Origin: Phytophthora quininea
Lineage: Eukaryota > Oomycota > Peronosporomycetes > Peronosporales > Peronosporaceae
Direction: 5' to 3'
Length of the DNA: 64,000 nucleotides
Assembly: GCA_011947345.1 (NCBI GenBank)
Contig: JAAVTG010000388.1
Coordinates: 1-64,000, forward strand
In this document: positions 10,676 through 21,383 of the stretch, one piece after another
How positions within the stretch are numbered: position 1 is the stretch's first letter
How the letters are laid out: each line of letters begins with the position of its first letter
Made by a program: the position numbers and the translations under genes
Notes under the pieces: generated by a model
Databases searched by the model: none
What the model was told of the DNA's origin: nothing
Seen by the model: only the letters and a program-made list of their open reading frames with translations

Positions 10676-13600
10676 TCACTGAGGAAGATGTTGCTTAGAC
10701 AAACCGATCATCGCACTCAATGCTTCGAGCCTATCGCCGGCCAGTGGCTTCGTCATAAGGTCGGAAGGATTCACGTCAGTCTTGACCTTCCACAAGTCCA
10801 CGGTCTTCTTCACCACTTGGTCGCGTACGTAGTGCCAACGTAGCTCGATGTGTCGCGTCCTGCGACTGTAGGTTGGGTTGGTAGCCATTACGTAGGCCGC
10901 CTGGTTGTCAATTCCCATTCGCATTTTAGTCTCCAAGTCTGGGAACACTTGGATCAGCATGTTGCGCAGCCCTTGGCCTTCCATGCATGCTTCGCATGCC
11001 GCAACATACTCCGCCTCTGCAGTCGATTGCGCCACAATAGTTTGGCGTCTTGATGCCCACGAAACTGCGCCACCAGCCATGCAGTGAACAAAACCTGTAA
11101 TGCTCTTGCGCGTGTCAGGATCATTGCCCCAGTCGGAGTCACAATATCCATCAACTATTAACTCAGGCTTTTGCTCGGCCGACTTGTTTCGTGTGTACAC
11201 AATTCCTTGCGTCTTGGTACCAACGAGGTATCTGAGCACTCTCTTGGCCGCGCCAATGTGCTGCTGTGTTGGGTTTTGAACGTATCGACTAAGCTGTCCA
11301 ACCGAGAACGCGAGGTCCGGACGAGTACAGGTCGTCAAATACATGAGAGATCCGACAAGTTCACGATACGGGAACTTCTTGCCGTTGGCAGGCGTCTCCT
11401 TACGTCGATCCACCTCATCGTCTTTCACCGTCAGACGCATGTTCGTCTCCATAGGAATTCTACTTGGGTGAGCGTCCACAAAATTGAACCGCTCGATAAT
11501 GTCTTCGCAGTACTTCGTCTGATGAATCTTGATTGAATCTGCATTCTGCTCCACTTGCACGCCGAGGTACGTGTTGAGAAGACCTTGATCCTTAAGCCCA
11601 TAGTCGTTATCTAGCTGCTCAAACATCCTCTTCTTGAACTCAATGTTGTTCGTCGCGCACAGAATATCATCAACGTACAAAAGTACGATAGCGAATTCGC
11701 CGTCTCTATCATAGAAATAAAGGCACGGCTCGGTCTCACACTGCTTGAAACCGTAATCCAGGAACCAGCGATTCACCTCACTGTTCCACTCTCTGCCGGA
11801 CTGGCGCAGCCCGTACAAAGCTTTCTCGATGATGTATATCATGCCATCAGCATCACACGGGTAGCCTTCCACTTCTTCCAAGTACTGCTTAATACCCAAC
11901 GCAGCATTGAGGTAGGCCGTGTTAATGTCTCCTTGGTAGATTGCCAAGTTCAGCATGATGCACACTGCAACAAACGTCCTGAATGTCGCCATGCGTGCCA
12001 CAGGAGAAAATGTGTCCATGAAATCGATACCAAATCGCTGCTTGTCGCCACGAGCAACGACGCGTGGTCGGTATCTCACAATATATCCTAGGTGATCTGT
12101 CTTCACGTCAAAGACCCACATGGTCTTGATGGTCTGCTGCCCACTGGGTAATTCCGAGCGTGGAATCTGTCTTAACACCCCTTTGGCCTTCAATGCAGCC
12201 ATCTCTGCGTCCATAGCTTCTCGCCAAAACTTAGCCTGCTTGGAACGCATCGCTTGCCTGTAGTTCTTAGGTATTTTGATGTCACTTGCACGTAATCCAC
12301 CGTTTCCGCGGCGATCTGCGTGCAGTGCCTTGAACGCTGAGTACACATCGTAGTCCTCAAACCGTTCGAGTTTATCGTTCTTCGGAACTTCACGGAGTCC
12401 CGGGCGTCTTGTTGCCTCAGCAAGTTTGACTTTTGTACGCTTCTTGTCATGCGTACGACGAACATCTTCGTCTCTTGGATGCACCTTTCCAATCAGCATC
12501 TGCGATGGAATTGCTAGTACATCATTTCTAGCTGGCGCTGCCGGTTCACTCCCGTCATCACTTGCACCGCTATCGCACTGTGCCTCATGAGCGTCACTTG
12601 GATCAAACAGATAGTCGTAATCATCGTCTTCTTCGAGCTCACTCTCAGTTTCCTCAGGAGTAGGAGCTAAATCAGACCCTCGGCTAGATCCTCCTGCCAG
12701 TTCAACTGCGTCACCAAAATCATCATGTTCATCATCAGTTTCACTGTCGGCATCATCACCAACTACGCTCTCAGCTTGCGCTCGAGTGCTTGCAGCGTCA
12801 TCATCAACGCTAACAGCATCTGCATTCACGCCCTCCTGCGTTTCACACGCATCATCATAGTCGGGCAGTGAGCTGTTTCGCAGGATATCATCCCACAATT
12901 GGTCATTTTCCACGAAGTCGCTGCTAGGACTGCTCCCGTCAACCTTGGGAGTACGCTGTCGCGCACCACGTTGTTCCACAGCGCTTGCTCTGCTTCATCG
13001 AGATCGTCTGCACACGCAGCAACGCTCTGCATCTCGACATCACTGTCGTCACGCACCGAATTTTCATCACACTCAGCACGTTGAGATTCTTCGCTGTCAC
13101 ATTCTACGTCGTCGATATCTCCATCCCGAATATACTCATCGAAAGTCTGCAGCCATTTGTTCACCTTGGTCTTGAACTCGCTACCATAGCGATCCTTGTA
13201 CTTAATTGTCTCGTTTACCTTCACATCAGCCACGAAGCCCTTCTGGTGCTCGGCAGGAAAGTATACCTGGCAGCCAACAACATCCTCTTGATAGCCGATG
13301 AGAAAACCCACCTTGCAGTTTACTTCCAGTTTCTTGCGCTTGGCGAGTGGCGTGTGGCAGTACACTAACGATCCAAACGTACGAATGTGATGAATATCTG
13401 GCTTGGCGCCATACATCATCTCATAAGGAGTACGCCCTGCGCCCTTGCAAAATACTCTGTTCTTGATGTAGACAGCTGTCTGCAACGCATGCATCCAAAT
13501 GATCTCGGCAGCCCCGAGTCGTGCATCATTGTCTTCACCATTCCAATCAAAGTCTGGTGTGTTCTTTCTACGAGATTCAATTGAGACGACTTCGGACCAA

Positions 13601-15605
13601 CCTTGGTGTGAACAATGCCCTTCTTGGCATACCAACGTTCAATGCTGTTGTTGCAGAACTCTGCACCTTTGTCCGTAAGCACCTGCTTCACCGGTCCGAT
13701 TACTTCGTCTTGCTCATCACTGGACTCTTTCTCAGCGTTCCACCGCCGAGTGACTACCGTGTCAACTCTGCGTCCGTGTTGCCGCTCAGCCCATGCAATG
13801 TACTGCTCCATGTACCCGTTCACCTCGTCTTCAGACTTGGACTTGAGCAGATACGTAGTCACGAAACGCGAAAACCCGTCCATCACGACTAACACTGCAC
13901 TGTATTGTGTGCCATTGTGTAGTCCAGGAATCAATAAGTCGGCGAAAATCATGTCATTCACCTTCGCAATATTCCGTTCGAGACTCTTCTTGTAGGTCTT
14001 GCGTCTCTGCTTGCCGAAATGACAGTCAGCGCAATCCATCCTGCCACGCTTCATCAGCATGATGCCCTTGGCCATACCACGATCGACCATCAGGCGAATA
14101 TATTCCGGGCAAGTGTGCCCCAGGCGTGCGTGCCAAACATCGATGTCCTCGACTCCGTCTGTCACCGCAAAATTTGCCACTACTTGTCTCTTCACGACAG
14201 TAGTCTTCTTGTCGACCTTCACGCCACCAATGCTGTGCGCGTTAAAAGCCCAAAGTCGATGTTCATGCACCGCACGAAGCACTTCAATGCCATCAAACAT
14301 CATACCAAACATCATAGTTTCCTGGTCCCACGACATCTTGAAGCCATGCTCAAGTGCTTGTCCGGGTGAGAAGAGGTTACAGCCAGCTTTTGGTACGTAT
14401 AGCACGTCTTCGAGGTACACGAGAACTATCTCTTCATCTATCACTGTAGCGAGCACAATGGTACCAAAACCCTCAGCCTTGGCGTCAACACCGTCTGCGA
14501 ATCCCGAGATACTTGGGTTCCAGTCGCTGTCCTCCATGCTGTTCAGCATCGTAAAATATTCCTTGCACGCCACGATGTGTACGTTGGTTCCGCTGTCGAA
14601 ATACCAACGGCTTGCGTCGTAATCCTTTGCGACTCTCTTGACAACTTCGCCCACAACCACGTCACGTTTGTGCCCGCAGCTTTTGTCGTCGTCGTCCTTC
14701 TGCTGTGATGCGATCTTCTTCGTGGGTTTCTCACCCGAGCGTGCCATCTTCGCGCTTGCCTTCTTCTCCGCACTGGGTTTCTCCTCCAGGACAGGACAAT
14801 CGCTCTTGTAGTGACCCATGCCACCACAATTGAAGCACTTGATGTCGGTCTTCGACTTCTTCTTCGATCCATCACCAGCAGCCTTGCCCTTCGGACCACT
14901 TGAAGCGTTGCTTTGCTTCTTCTTGCCGCCTTGGTTGCTGCCAAATGCGTTCTTTTCCCAGTCCTTGCTGCGCGCCTCAGCCGTGAGGATCAGTTCTCGC
15001 ACAAGTTCTGGCGTGTATTTACTCATGTTGGAGCTGAATAACACTTTCCGACGAAGTTCGTTGTAGCACACCTGCTGCGGCAGACTGCGCAACAACATGT
15101 CCACCATCTGAAGATCACTCAACGGAGATCCAAGCTCCTTGAGCTCGTTCTTGATCCTGAACATCGTGTACAGGTGTCCTCGAACGTCTCCATTAGCACG
15201 CAGATGAGTCCGGTGCAGCTCACCTTGTAAGCGATACACTTTCTGCGCCTTGGTGGCATCATTCTTCTTGCCGTCGTAGATGTTGCAGAGCTCACCCCAC
15301 ATCTCGGTTCCAGACTCCGTGTCTATCAACTGCTGGGCGAGTCTCTTCGTCAGCGAACCCATGATCAGCATCTGGATCTTCGCTTGTTTCTTCGTGTAGT
15401 CATCCGTCCACGCAGTGTCTTCCTTGACCTTGCCTTCTGCTATGTCGAGCAGCAAGCTCTTCTGGAACACGATCTTCATGCTCTTCTTGTAGAACAGCCA
15501 GTTTTCGCCGTCCCAGTTGACTGGATTGCCAGAAGAGTTGATCCGGAACGTCTTGTCCGTCTTGCTCTTGCGACGATCGTCCTCGGAGTCGGACGCGGAT
15601 GACAT
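10676..15605 (-). pseudogene. copia gag-pol polyprotein with two frameshifts
   Basis: Starts at the ATG at 15605 (MSSASDSEDD). In order: gag; a CCHC zinc knuckle (CFNCGGMGHYKSDC); aspartic protease with the DSG triad (WYFDSGTNVH); GAG-pre-integrase (WHARLGH and C-x2-C); integrase catalytic core with D, D (VLTDKGAEF) and E (VERTHQTL); reverse transcriptase with YVDD; RNase H (CDSDWGNDP through AEAEYVAA). The frame shifts once near 13517, just after the integrase glutamate, and once near 12945, before RT. Both look like single-base changes. Given identical LTRs, assembly error is as likely as decay. Confidence 0.9.
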
Positions 15606-15655
15606 CTTGTCGTAGTAGTGCAGTTCACCAACGTGTAGCGCAGCGCGAGGTACTT

Positions 15656-15668
15656 GGGCTCGTAACCC
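15656..15668 (-). promoter_or_regulatory. copia primer-binding site resembling the anticodon arm of initiator tRNA
   Basis: Directly inside the 5' LTR the coding strand reads GGGTTACGAGCCC. This is the complement of the anticodon arm of yeast-type initiator Met tRNA except for one base in the anticodon. Drosophila copia and Ty5 are primed by an internal iMet fragment of this kind; here it is inferred. Confidence 0.5.
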
Positions 15669-15848
15669 TAACGGAGCGCGGATCGAACTCACTCACAAAC
15701 AACTTGTTACTCTTAGGGGAACTTTCGGACTGAGGACGCACTTCCGCGTGCGGACTCACTAAGCCTTTCTACCATCACTCTGCTAGCTAGTTCCAGAAGC
15801 TGACTTCAACTTCACTTGTCGTGACAAAAGATGATGCGTTTTCCAACA
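15669..15848 (-). repeat. 5' LTR of the copia element
   Basis: 180 bp, identical by eye to the other LTR; followed on the + strand by TGTTT at 15849-15853. Confidence 0.93.
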
Positions 15849-16221
15849 TGTTTATCCACGACTATTATCCGACAGCAGTTCTTGACCCACACGGGAATTA
15901 GTTTAGTTTCGAGCGATAACAGGGTCAGCTGTAAGGAGGTTCCTTTGTCGACAAAGGCAGATTTTAAGATCACAAACATACGGAATGGATCACTTTTCCC
16001 CTGAAAGATGTCTCTAAGCCGACACTTTAATAATTGGGCGAGAGGAGAATCTCTTGACATGTCAATAGAAGAAAAATAGTGCTACGGAAGTGCTTACAGT
16101 CTTGCCAAGTCTTACTGGGGACTTACGGACCATTGGCGGTGGATTTCCGTGTCAAGTATCAATTAATAAGCAAAGATTCCCTCCAGCTCATCTGTTTCCG
16201 CCAGAAAACCCAAGCGCCGCC

Positions 16222-16278
16222 ATGCAGATCGTCAAGGCCCTCGCCGTCATCGATAGCGCATATCGAAACATTTCCTAG
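16222..16278 (+). pseudogene. truncated small secreted-peptide gene
   Basis: ATGCAGATCGTCAAGG and the leader before it (CTGTTTCCGCCAGAAAAC) match the functional members at 34721 and 61661. After eight conserved residues (MQIVKALA) the frame leaves the family sequence and stops at 18 aa, so neither signal peptide nor mature peptide is complete. Confidence 0.65.
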
Positions 16279-16489
16279 TTGGCTAGCGACATCAGCTCTC
16301 AGCCTTACTTCGTATAATCCACTGCAGTGATAGCCATGGCCAGCACCACAGATTTGATCTAAGGCCAACGATCGCAACTACAAGTGACCGAGAACTTTGA
16401 GCCGCCCAAATGTTCCATGTAAGCATTGGGCTGGCACAAGTTTTCTCGTCATGGCTCAAGACGAAGCGTGGCTACCACCGACTTCTCAA

Positions 16490-17393
16490 CTAAGAGACGT
16501 GCACCTGCTTGTGCGAATAGCGACGCGTGTCTTCACTTCCTTGCTTTCTTCTTCTTTTACTCTTACTGTGTTGACCATCCTCTCCAGAGTTTGTGGCCGA
16601 TGCCTTCCGTTGAGGTAATTGAAGTCCTAATTGCACTGCAATCAACAACAATGAGCAAGACCACTACAAAATACGCTGAAGCTGAACGTACCGAATTCAT
16701 GGTCGATGTTTCCCACTGCACCCCGAGAATTCCACAACTTGTGCACGGCATTTAACCTCTCAACGTCACTGTACTCCAGATCAGCCACCAGCTTGTTTTT
16801 CCGCAGTACTTCGTGCTCCAGCATGGCCACCACCGTCTCCATCCACTCCAGCAGTTGCATGGAGAAGCCCACCACCGTCAGGTCGTCCTCTGCGCCTTCC
16901 GCTTCGACCATCGCGTCGTCCACAAGGGACACACACTCGGTCGCGTACGACCGTAAATGCTTTAAGACGTCTTGGCAGTCACGCAGAATGTCACTGAGGA
17001 AGCTTCTGCTCTTCTCGAGCGCTACAAAGTGTTTCCGCAGGAGCAAAGTTCGCGTGTTGTGGCAGTAGCTTAGAACGCCCATGACTGTTGTGTCGACGGC
17101 GTTTTGATCATCTTCAGCGTTGCTAACTGGCTGCAACAGAGTCGGCAGTCGCTGACTGACGTTGGCCAGAGACGACAACACTTGGGCACCTTCCGCCTCG
17201 AGTTTGGAGCTGCGAGCGATCTGCACCAGTCGTTTTAGACACCGGATAAGAAGCAATGGAGACGGAGGTCAGCTGCAACTGACGCGAGTGATGCATATAC
17301 AAGGACGCGTCAGGTCAGTGCAGTGTAGTTGTGTCTAACCTCGGCCGTGAAGAGCTTGTGCAGCTTCAGACACTTCTTGAGTATGCTCGTCAT
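16490..17393 (-). CDS. conserved hypothetical protein, 3 exons, 242 aa (left duplicate)
   Basis: Exons 17340-17393, 16692-17220 and 16490-16635 join in frame through GT-AG introns. The product is helical and leucine-rich with a basic C-terminal patch KSKRRRKQ that could act as a nuclear signal. I do not recognise the family. It is the inverted duplicate of 27182-28070, nearly identical inside the repeat. The repeat ends in exon 3, so the last 14 residues (from DTRR onward) come from unrelated flanking sequence. This suggests the left copy is the derived, 3'-truncated one. Confidence 0.6.
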
Positions 17394-17417
17394 GGCGAAA
17401 AGTCTCGTTTGTCACTA

Positions 17418-17443
17418 TATCCGGACAGTCGACTATCCGGATA
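17418..17443. repeat. 26-bp near-palindrome TATCCGGACAGTCGACTATCCGGATA
   Basis: Lies 25 bp upstream of the start codon at 17393, with its mirror image before the right duplicate (about 27132-27157). It is symmetric about GTCGAC with one mismatched pair. It could be a regulator site or a cruciform-prone sequence. Confidence 0.5.
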
Positions 17444-17565
17444 ACAACAACAAAAAGCATGTCATGCAAAAAGAAAGTCGTATTTCTTCATTTCTTCCGC
17501 AGCGAGCTGGACGGTGGCCATTAAACTTTAAACCATCGAGATATGGGTCCCTTGCTTGGATTCGA

Positions 17566-17694
17566 TCAGTCGCGAGGCTGACGAGGTCGGGTCATGGGCT
17601 GGGAGTAGCGGTCGGCACGGGTGGCTTCGACCTGGACGTTCATCACGGCGATGGCAGCGACGACGGCGACGACGAGAGTCTTGGTGAGCTGCAT
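17566..17694 (-). CDS. small secreted peptide, 42 aa (type IV)
   Basis: ATG at 17694; residues 1-24 form a hydrophobic signal peptide (MQLTKTLVVAVVAAIAV...), and the predicted mature part is about 18 residues, basic and proline-rich (TRADRYSQPMTRPRQPRD). No cysteine. The signal-peptide half matches the family scattered through 30-62 kb; the mature half is the most divergent in the set. Its inverted duplicate at 26881-27009 encodes the same protein. Function unknown. Confidence 0.7.
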   Translation of the reverse strand: MQLTKTLVVAVVAAIAVMNVQVEATRADRYSQPMTRPRQPRD

Positions 17695-17840
17695 CTTGCT
17701 TGGCACTTGTGGTCGACGGGTCGAATAGAGAAATGAACCCGCTGAAGACACTCCGAGGTAGTGCAGCGTTTGTTTGTCGCTTTATTGAACCGAGCAGAGC
17801 TCATGATCCAATGATCGTATGGACGGAGACGGTGTTCAAG

Positions 17841-18573
17841 AACCCTGCTGGGACCGCAGCATTCGTCACAATATAGTCACTTTGGTGTTTGTACTAATCC
17901 TAACTCTAGTTAGCGCAGACGCACCTATATCAAGAGTTGGCTCGTGCAGTATAACGATCTCTAAACCACTAACAGCAGCCATTGTACGCCCAAAAGGTGT
18001 GATGAATCATAAAAACCTCCGTTTACAACGCCGCGAGCGATGCGAGCCTCAGTCTGGCGCTGCCAACGCCATCGTCGTTCCACTCAGAGAACAAACACAA
18101 ACGTTGAATGCACGTTTTACGACAGTAGCAGTCTACAGTCGCCGCATCCGACCACAGAGAAGCCCCCGCAGCAGATCGTACTCAAACCGTCCAGGCCTTG
18201 GCCACCAAAACTTCATCAGCGTCCACCGCAAGTCGTTTCCTCGATCTTTATCACCTCGACTCAGCTGTGCAGGACCTCCGTGCTACGGTCGTTGTAACCC
18301 TCATGCTTGATGGTGGGTTTTCTAGTTGCGGTTTATCGAGTCGATGGCCGGGCGACGATGGTTGATTGGGGTGTATTGGGGGAATGAGCAGACGGGTTGG
18401 TGGAGCGGCGTATCAATTTGTGTGCTCGTCCACAAAGCATTCTACAACAGCGTCTGCTACGACAGACAGAAGCAGACGCGTCGGAGGAGAGGAAGGAACG
18501 ACGTTATCAACTTTGTTCTTTATCTCAGCTAGAGTGGATGGATTATCAACCTTGAAGGCATATTTCTGCGGAT
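17841..18573. other. intergenic stretch, no gene recognised
   Basis: A 163-aa frame at 17819-18310 has no family feature and starts inside the inverted repeat. Nothing else seen. Confidence 0.4.
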
Positions 18574-18882
18574 TTAGGATAGCATGCCGTTTAAGATTGG
18601 GTTTGCATCGGTGTCTGGGGTGTACATGCTGGCGACTTGAGGCTGGTCGTCGTACCAGACTGTTGGAGCGTCAGTGGCTGCTGGAGCGCTCGTAGCTGGT
18701 GGTGCATCCGTGGCTGGATGTGCGGTTGGGTTCTTAGAGAGCCAATTGAAGACTCCAAGCTCTTGCGCGTCTTTCAGCAGCTTTTTCATCGGTGGAGGGC
18801 TTGTCGTGGTGGGCTGAGAGTCCGCTGCAACACTGACCAGCAGGGTCGCCGAAAGAATAGCAAGAGCCGACGCGAAGCGCAT
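18574..18882 (-). CDS. secreted Pro/Thr/Ala-rich protein (102 aa)
   Basis: ATG at 18882 opens a clear signal peptide (MRFASALAILSATLLVSVAA). The mature part is short and cysteine-free, with a PTTTSPPP stretch, a helical segment around MKKLLKDAQELGVFNWLSKN, and an A/T/P-rich low-complexity linker (about residues 52-75). I do not recognise a family and see no RxLR motif. A longer in-frame extension upstream lacks support, because an initiator-like element lies at 18922-18939, between it and this ATG. Candidate apoplastic or cell-wall protein. Confidence 0.65.
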   Translation of the reverse strand: MRFASALAILSATLLVSVAADSQPTTTSPPPMKKLLKDAQELGVFNWLSKNPTAHPATDAPPATSAPAATDAPTVWYDDQPQVASMYTPDTDANPILNGMLS

Positions 18883-18921
18883 ACTTGCTCGTGAGTTGGG
18901 TACTGTTGAGTGAGCTGAGAA

Positions 18922-18939
18922 GAGAAAGCAGAAATGAAG
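18922..18939 (-). promoter_or_regulatory. initiator-like element of the 102-aa secreted protein gene
   Basis: The minus strand reads CTTCATTTCTGCTTTCTC, an INR-type TTCATTTCT followed by a degenerate FPR, about 40 bp before the ATG. Confidence 0.45.
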
Positions 18940-19207
18940 CACTGAGGGTCCTGGAAGCATCGATGGTGGTGTTTTCGGTGGCCCGGCAGATCCTGCAAAG
19001 CTTGCGATAGTATCTGCTGTTTTCCAAACTGTCATCCCATACTACGACTAGTTCTCAATTTGCAGCCTTCGACTCACTTGAGACCTGAAACCACCGCCCC
19101 CCCCAACCCGCCTTCGTAAAGATGCCAGCGAGCACTCCCATGCGAGAGTTTTCTGGCTATGAAGACACGAACCGCCCAAGTCCCCGTCTCCGACTTTGAG
19201 TGTTCCC

Positions 19208-21378
19208 ATGGACGTCGAAGCCGAGCGGGAACCTGCTCACGGACCACCTGATGCAGCCCCTCACGACCAGCGTCGCCAACGCGAAACTCCCCGAAACGCC
19301 CCCTCCGCTGAAGGCACCTCCATCGGTGTACTCCTTAGAGGAGGACGAGAGTTCCGCCAGGATGGACGTGGCCACGAGGAAGACCAACCAGGCAATGTAG
19401 CTGCTGATGAGGACTGCCTTGACCTCATTAGAGAAGCCTACGCGAAAGGTGTCATCGACCCAGACCAACTGTTAAAATTAGCGGAAAATGCCCAACCGAG
19501 TCCTGTTCGAGATGCGCTATTCAGCGTTCGAGCTACGTTCGCGGGCAATCTGCAAACGTTGTCACGTCCCAAGATCATCGCCAACCTAAAGTTGATAGAC
19601 GACAACTCCGTCGTTCGTCAACTGCTTGAAAAACACGCGATAGTGTACCTCCACAAGTTGCCGAGAAACCAAATCATGTTTCAGGTCGACTCGAAAGAGG
19701 CGAGAAAGAAGTTGGAAGGACAAAAGTGCCTGCTCTTCGGGAAGATTCTGGAGTTTGAGAAATGCGACCCTCTGTCCGACGACTACTTCATCGACATCAT
19801 GGGTATTCACAGCCAATCCACGGCGAGGAAGATTTTCCAAGCCCTGGTGTACATGGGTTGCAGACCTCTGTACTACAACGCCACCTTTCTCGGTCACACG
19901 ACTCAGGTGTCCTCCGGAATCCTGAGATTTTTCGTGGCAGGCCGCACCTGTCCGAAAGCTTTGCTGGTCAAAGGAATTGTGTGCAACCAGATTCTTTTAG
20001 ACGGAACGATGTATGCAGCGAAAGGGAAGGACGTGCCGCCTCAGTTCTATCACTTGCAGCCAAATAAGATCTCCCCGCAATGTATTGACATGAGCGAGCT
20101 ACCATTCCGAGCTACGAAAAATAACACTACTACTACCAGCGACCGCGCCCCACAACATCACCACTTGGGTAACAAACGCTCCCGCGAACCTGTGCTTTCC
20201 TCTCCAACGTCGAAAGTCACCAGTGAGCCCGATCTCTTTCATCAAAACAGAGAAGACCCAGAGGAACATCAGCTCGACCTATCGATCGACTTTTCTGTCA
20301 CGGATGTCTCGGCGCCTTCAAGTCCGACACAATCAGTGGATGAAGCGTTTAAAAGTCCCCGAAGCGTCTGCAAAGTAGGCGTTCCTGCCCCCTCCAACTC
20401 CGTCCGCGGAAACCTGGCATTCCCTAATTTCTGGAACCATCTTGCCGATATTGAGACAGAGGTTGAATGCCGCACAATCAGCGATAGGGAATCTGTCGAC
20501 AAAGGCTTCCAACTGTTGGTGAAGAGAGTGGAGCCATCCGAACAAGTCACCAACAGTGGTGAGTTTTCCTTTTACCATGAAAAGAAAAAGGCAAGGCTAA
20601 ACTGTCAACGAACCCAGTACTGTTACGTGAGCTGATTCCAGCGATGAAAACCGACATTGAGGAGTCACTACAGACCTTCACTCGCGATAATGAAGACCTT
20701 CCAGAAGCGATAACCAGAAAAGACTCTAGACTACTGTCCACGTCGCCCAACGCGGAAGATATCTGGAAGCAAATAGCCAAAAACCGACTAGCCTTCTCGC
20801 TGAAGCTATCGAAGCTAATGCGCCAGAAGTCGACTTTGATTGATGAATTTGCCAGCATACACCTGTGGTACAGATGCATTCAGGTGTCCACGTCAAAGCG
20901 TGGAGCAAATTTTAGCAAGAAGTGGATGGAAATCACTGGCATGGACCTACCAAAAACGCGGAGCGATTTCATGGGAATTATAGGCCCACTTGCGACCAAA
21001 TTTGGCAACCCCAACAACCTGCTCGAGAGGTCTAAGGCGCTTGCATTCTTTGAGCTACTGTTGTTGACTGTGGCTCCAGTCTTTTTCAACAAGGATTACT
21101 GGATTCAAAAGCTCGCAAACTCTCACGTTCCTTGGATTCCTGCAGCCGACGTTCGTCTACTCCACCCCAACGTACTCCTAGCCCTGCTGCGAGCACCGAT
21201 TGGAGGAAAAATATTGGAGCAATTAGCTACTCAAGAGTGGGAAAACAGCATCATGACAACGCTAGTCCTTCTTCGAAGTGAAGAAGACTGGTTCCCCAAC
21301 GATACGGCTGTACTTCGATTGACGCGTGATGGCAATCAGCTCAACCTAGAAGCTGGGTCACTTCCGATAGATTGCTAA
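19208..21378 (+). pseudogene. LINE ORF1, one frameshift
   Basis: ATG at 19208 (MDVEAEREPAHGPPDAA). The first 475 codons contain a compact, probably RNA-binding domain around residues 140-280. The frame shifts near 20580 and continues through the 20644-21378 frame to a TAA. Role by analogy with LINE ORF1: RNA binding and RNP assembly. The precise fold is not recognised. Confidence 0.65.
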
Positions 21379-21383
21379 GAACA

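Larger units (their letters stand above)
10472..15848 (-). mobile_element. Ty1/copia LTR retrotransposon, complete, recently inserted
   Basis: The 5,377-bp element is transcribed on the minus strand. Two 180-bp LTRs (10472-10651, 15669-15848) look identical by eye and run TGTTGG...CGTTA on the coding strand. A 5-bp target duplication TGTTT flanks it (10467-10471 and 15849-15853). A purine-rich GGAGGAGGGCG abuts the 3' LTR (polypurine tract), and a tRNA-like primer site abuts the 5' LTR. Domain order gag, protease, integrase, RT, RNase H is that of Ty1/copia. Identical LTRs imply recent transposition. Confidence 0.95.
10293..16004 (+). pseudogene. 109-codon ORF split by the copia insertion
   Basis: If the copia element and one copy of its 5-bp target duplication are removed, the frame from the ATG at 10293 runs through 10471 and continues at 15854 to a TGA at 16002-16004. 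The product has no recognised domain; the first 30 residues contain a hydrophobic stretch. It may be a chance ORF or a small gene destroyed by the transposon. Confidence 0.3.
16530..17840. repeat. left arm of a 1.3-kb inverted duplication
   Basis: Reverse complement of 26735-28045; paired coordinates sum to 44575 throughout, so there is essentially no indel. Only a few substitutions are visible (for example V/A and K/R changes in the 204-codon frame). Carries one hypothetical gene and one secreted-peptide gene. Confidence 0.93.

Noticed and set aside
19196..19207. Upstream extension of LINE ORF1 to 19196
   Set aside because: It would start at a non-ATG codon; the ATG at 19208 is four codons inside.
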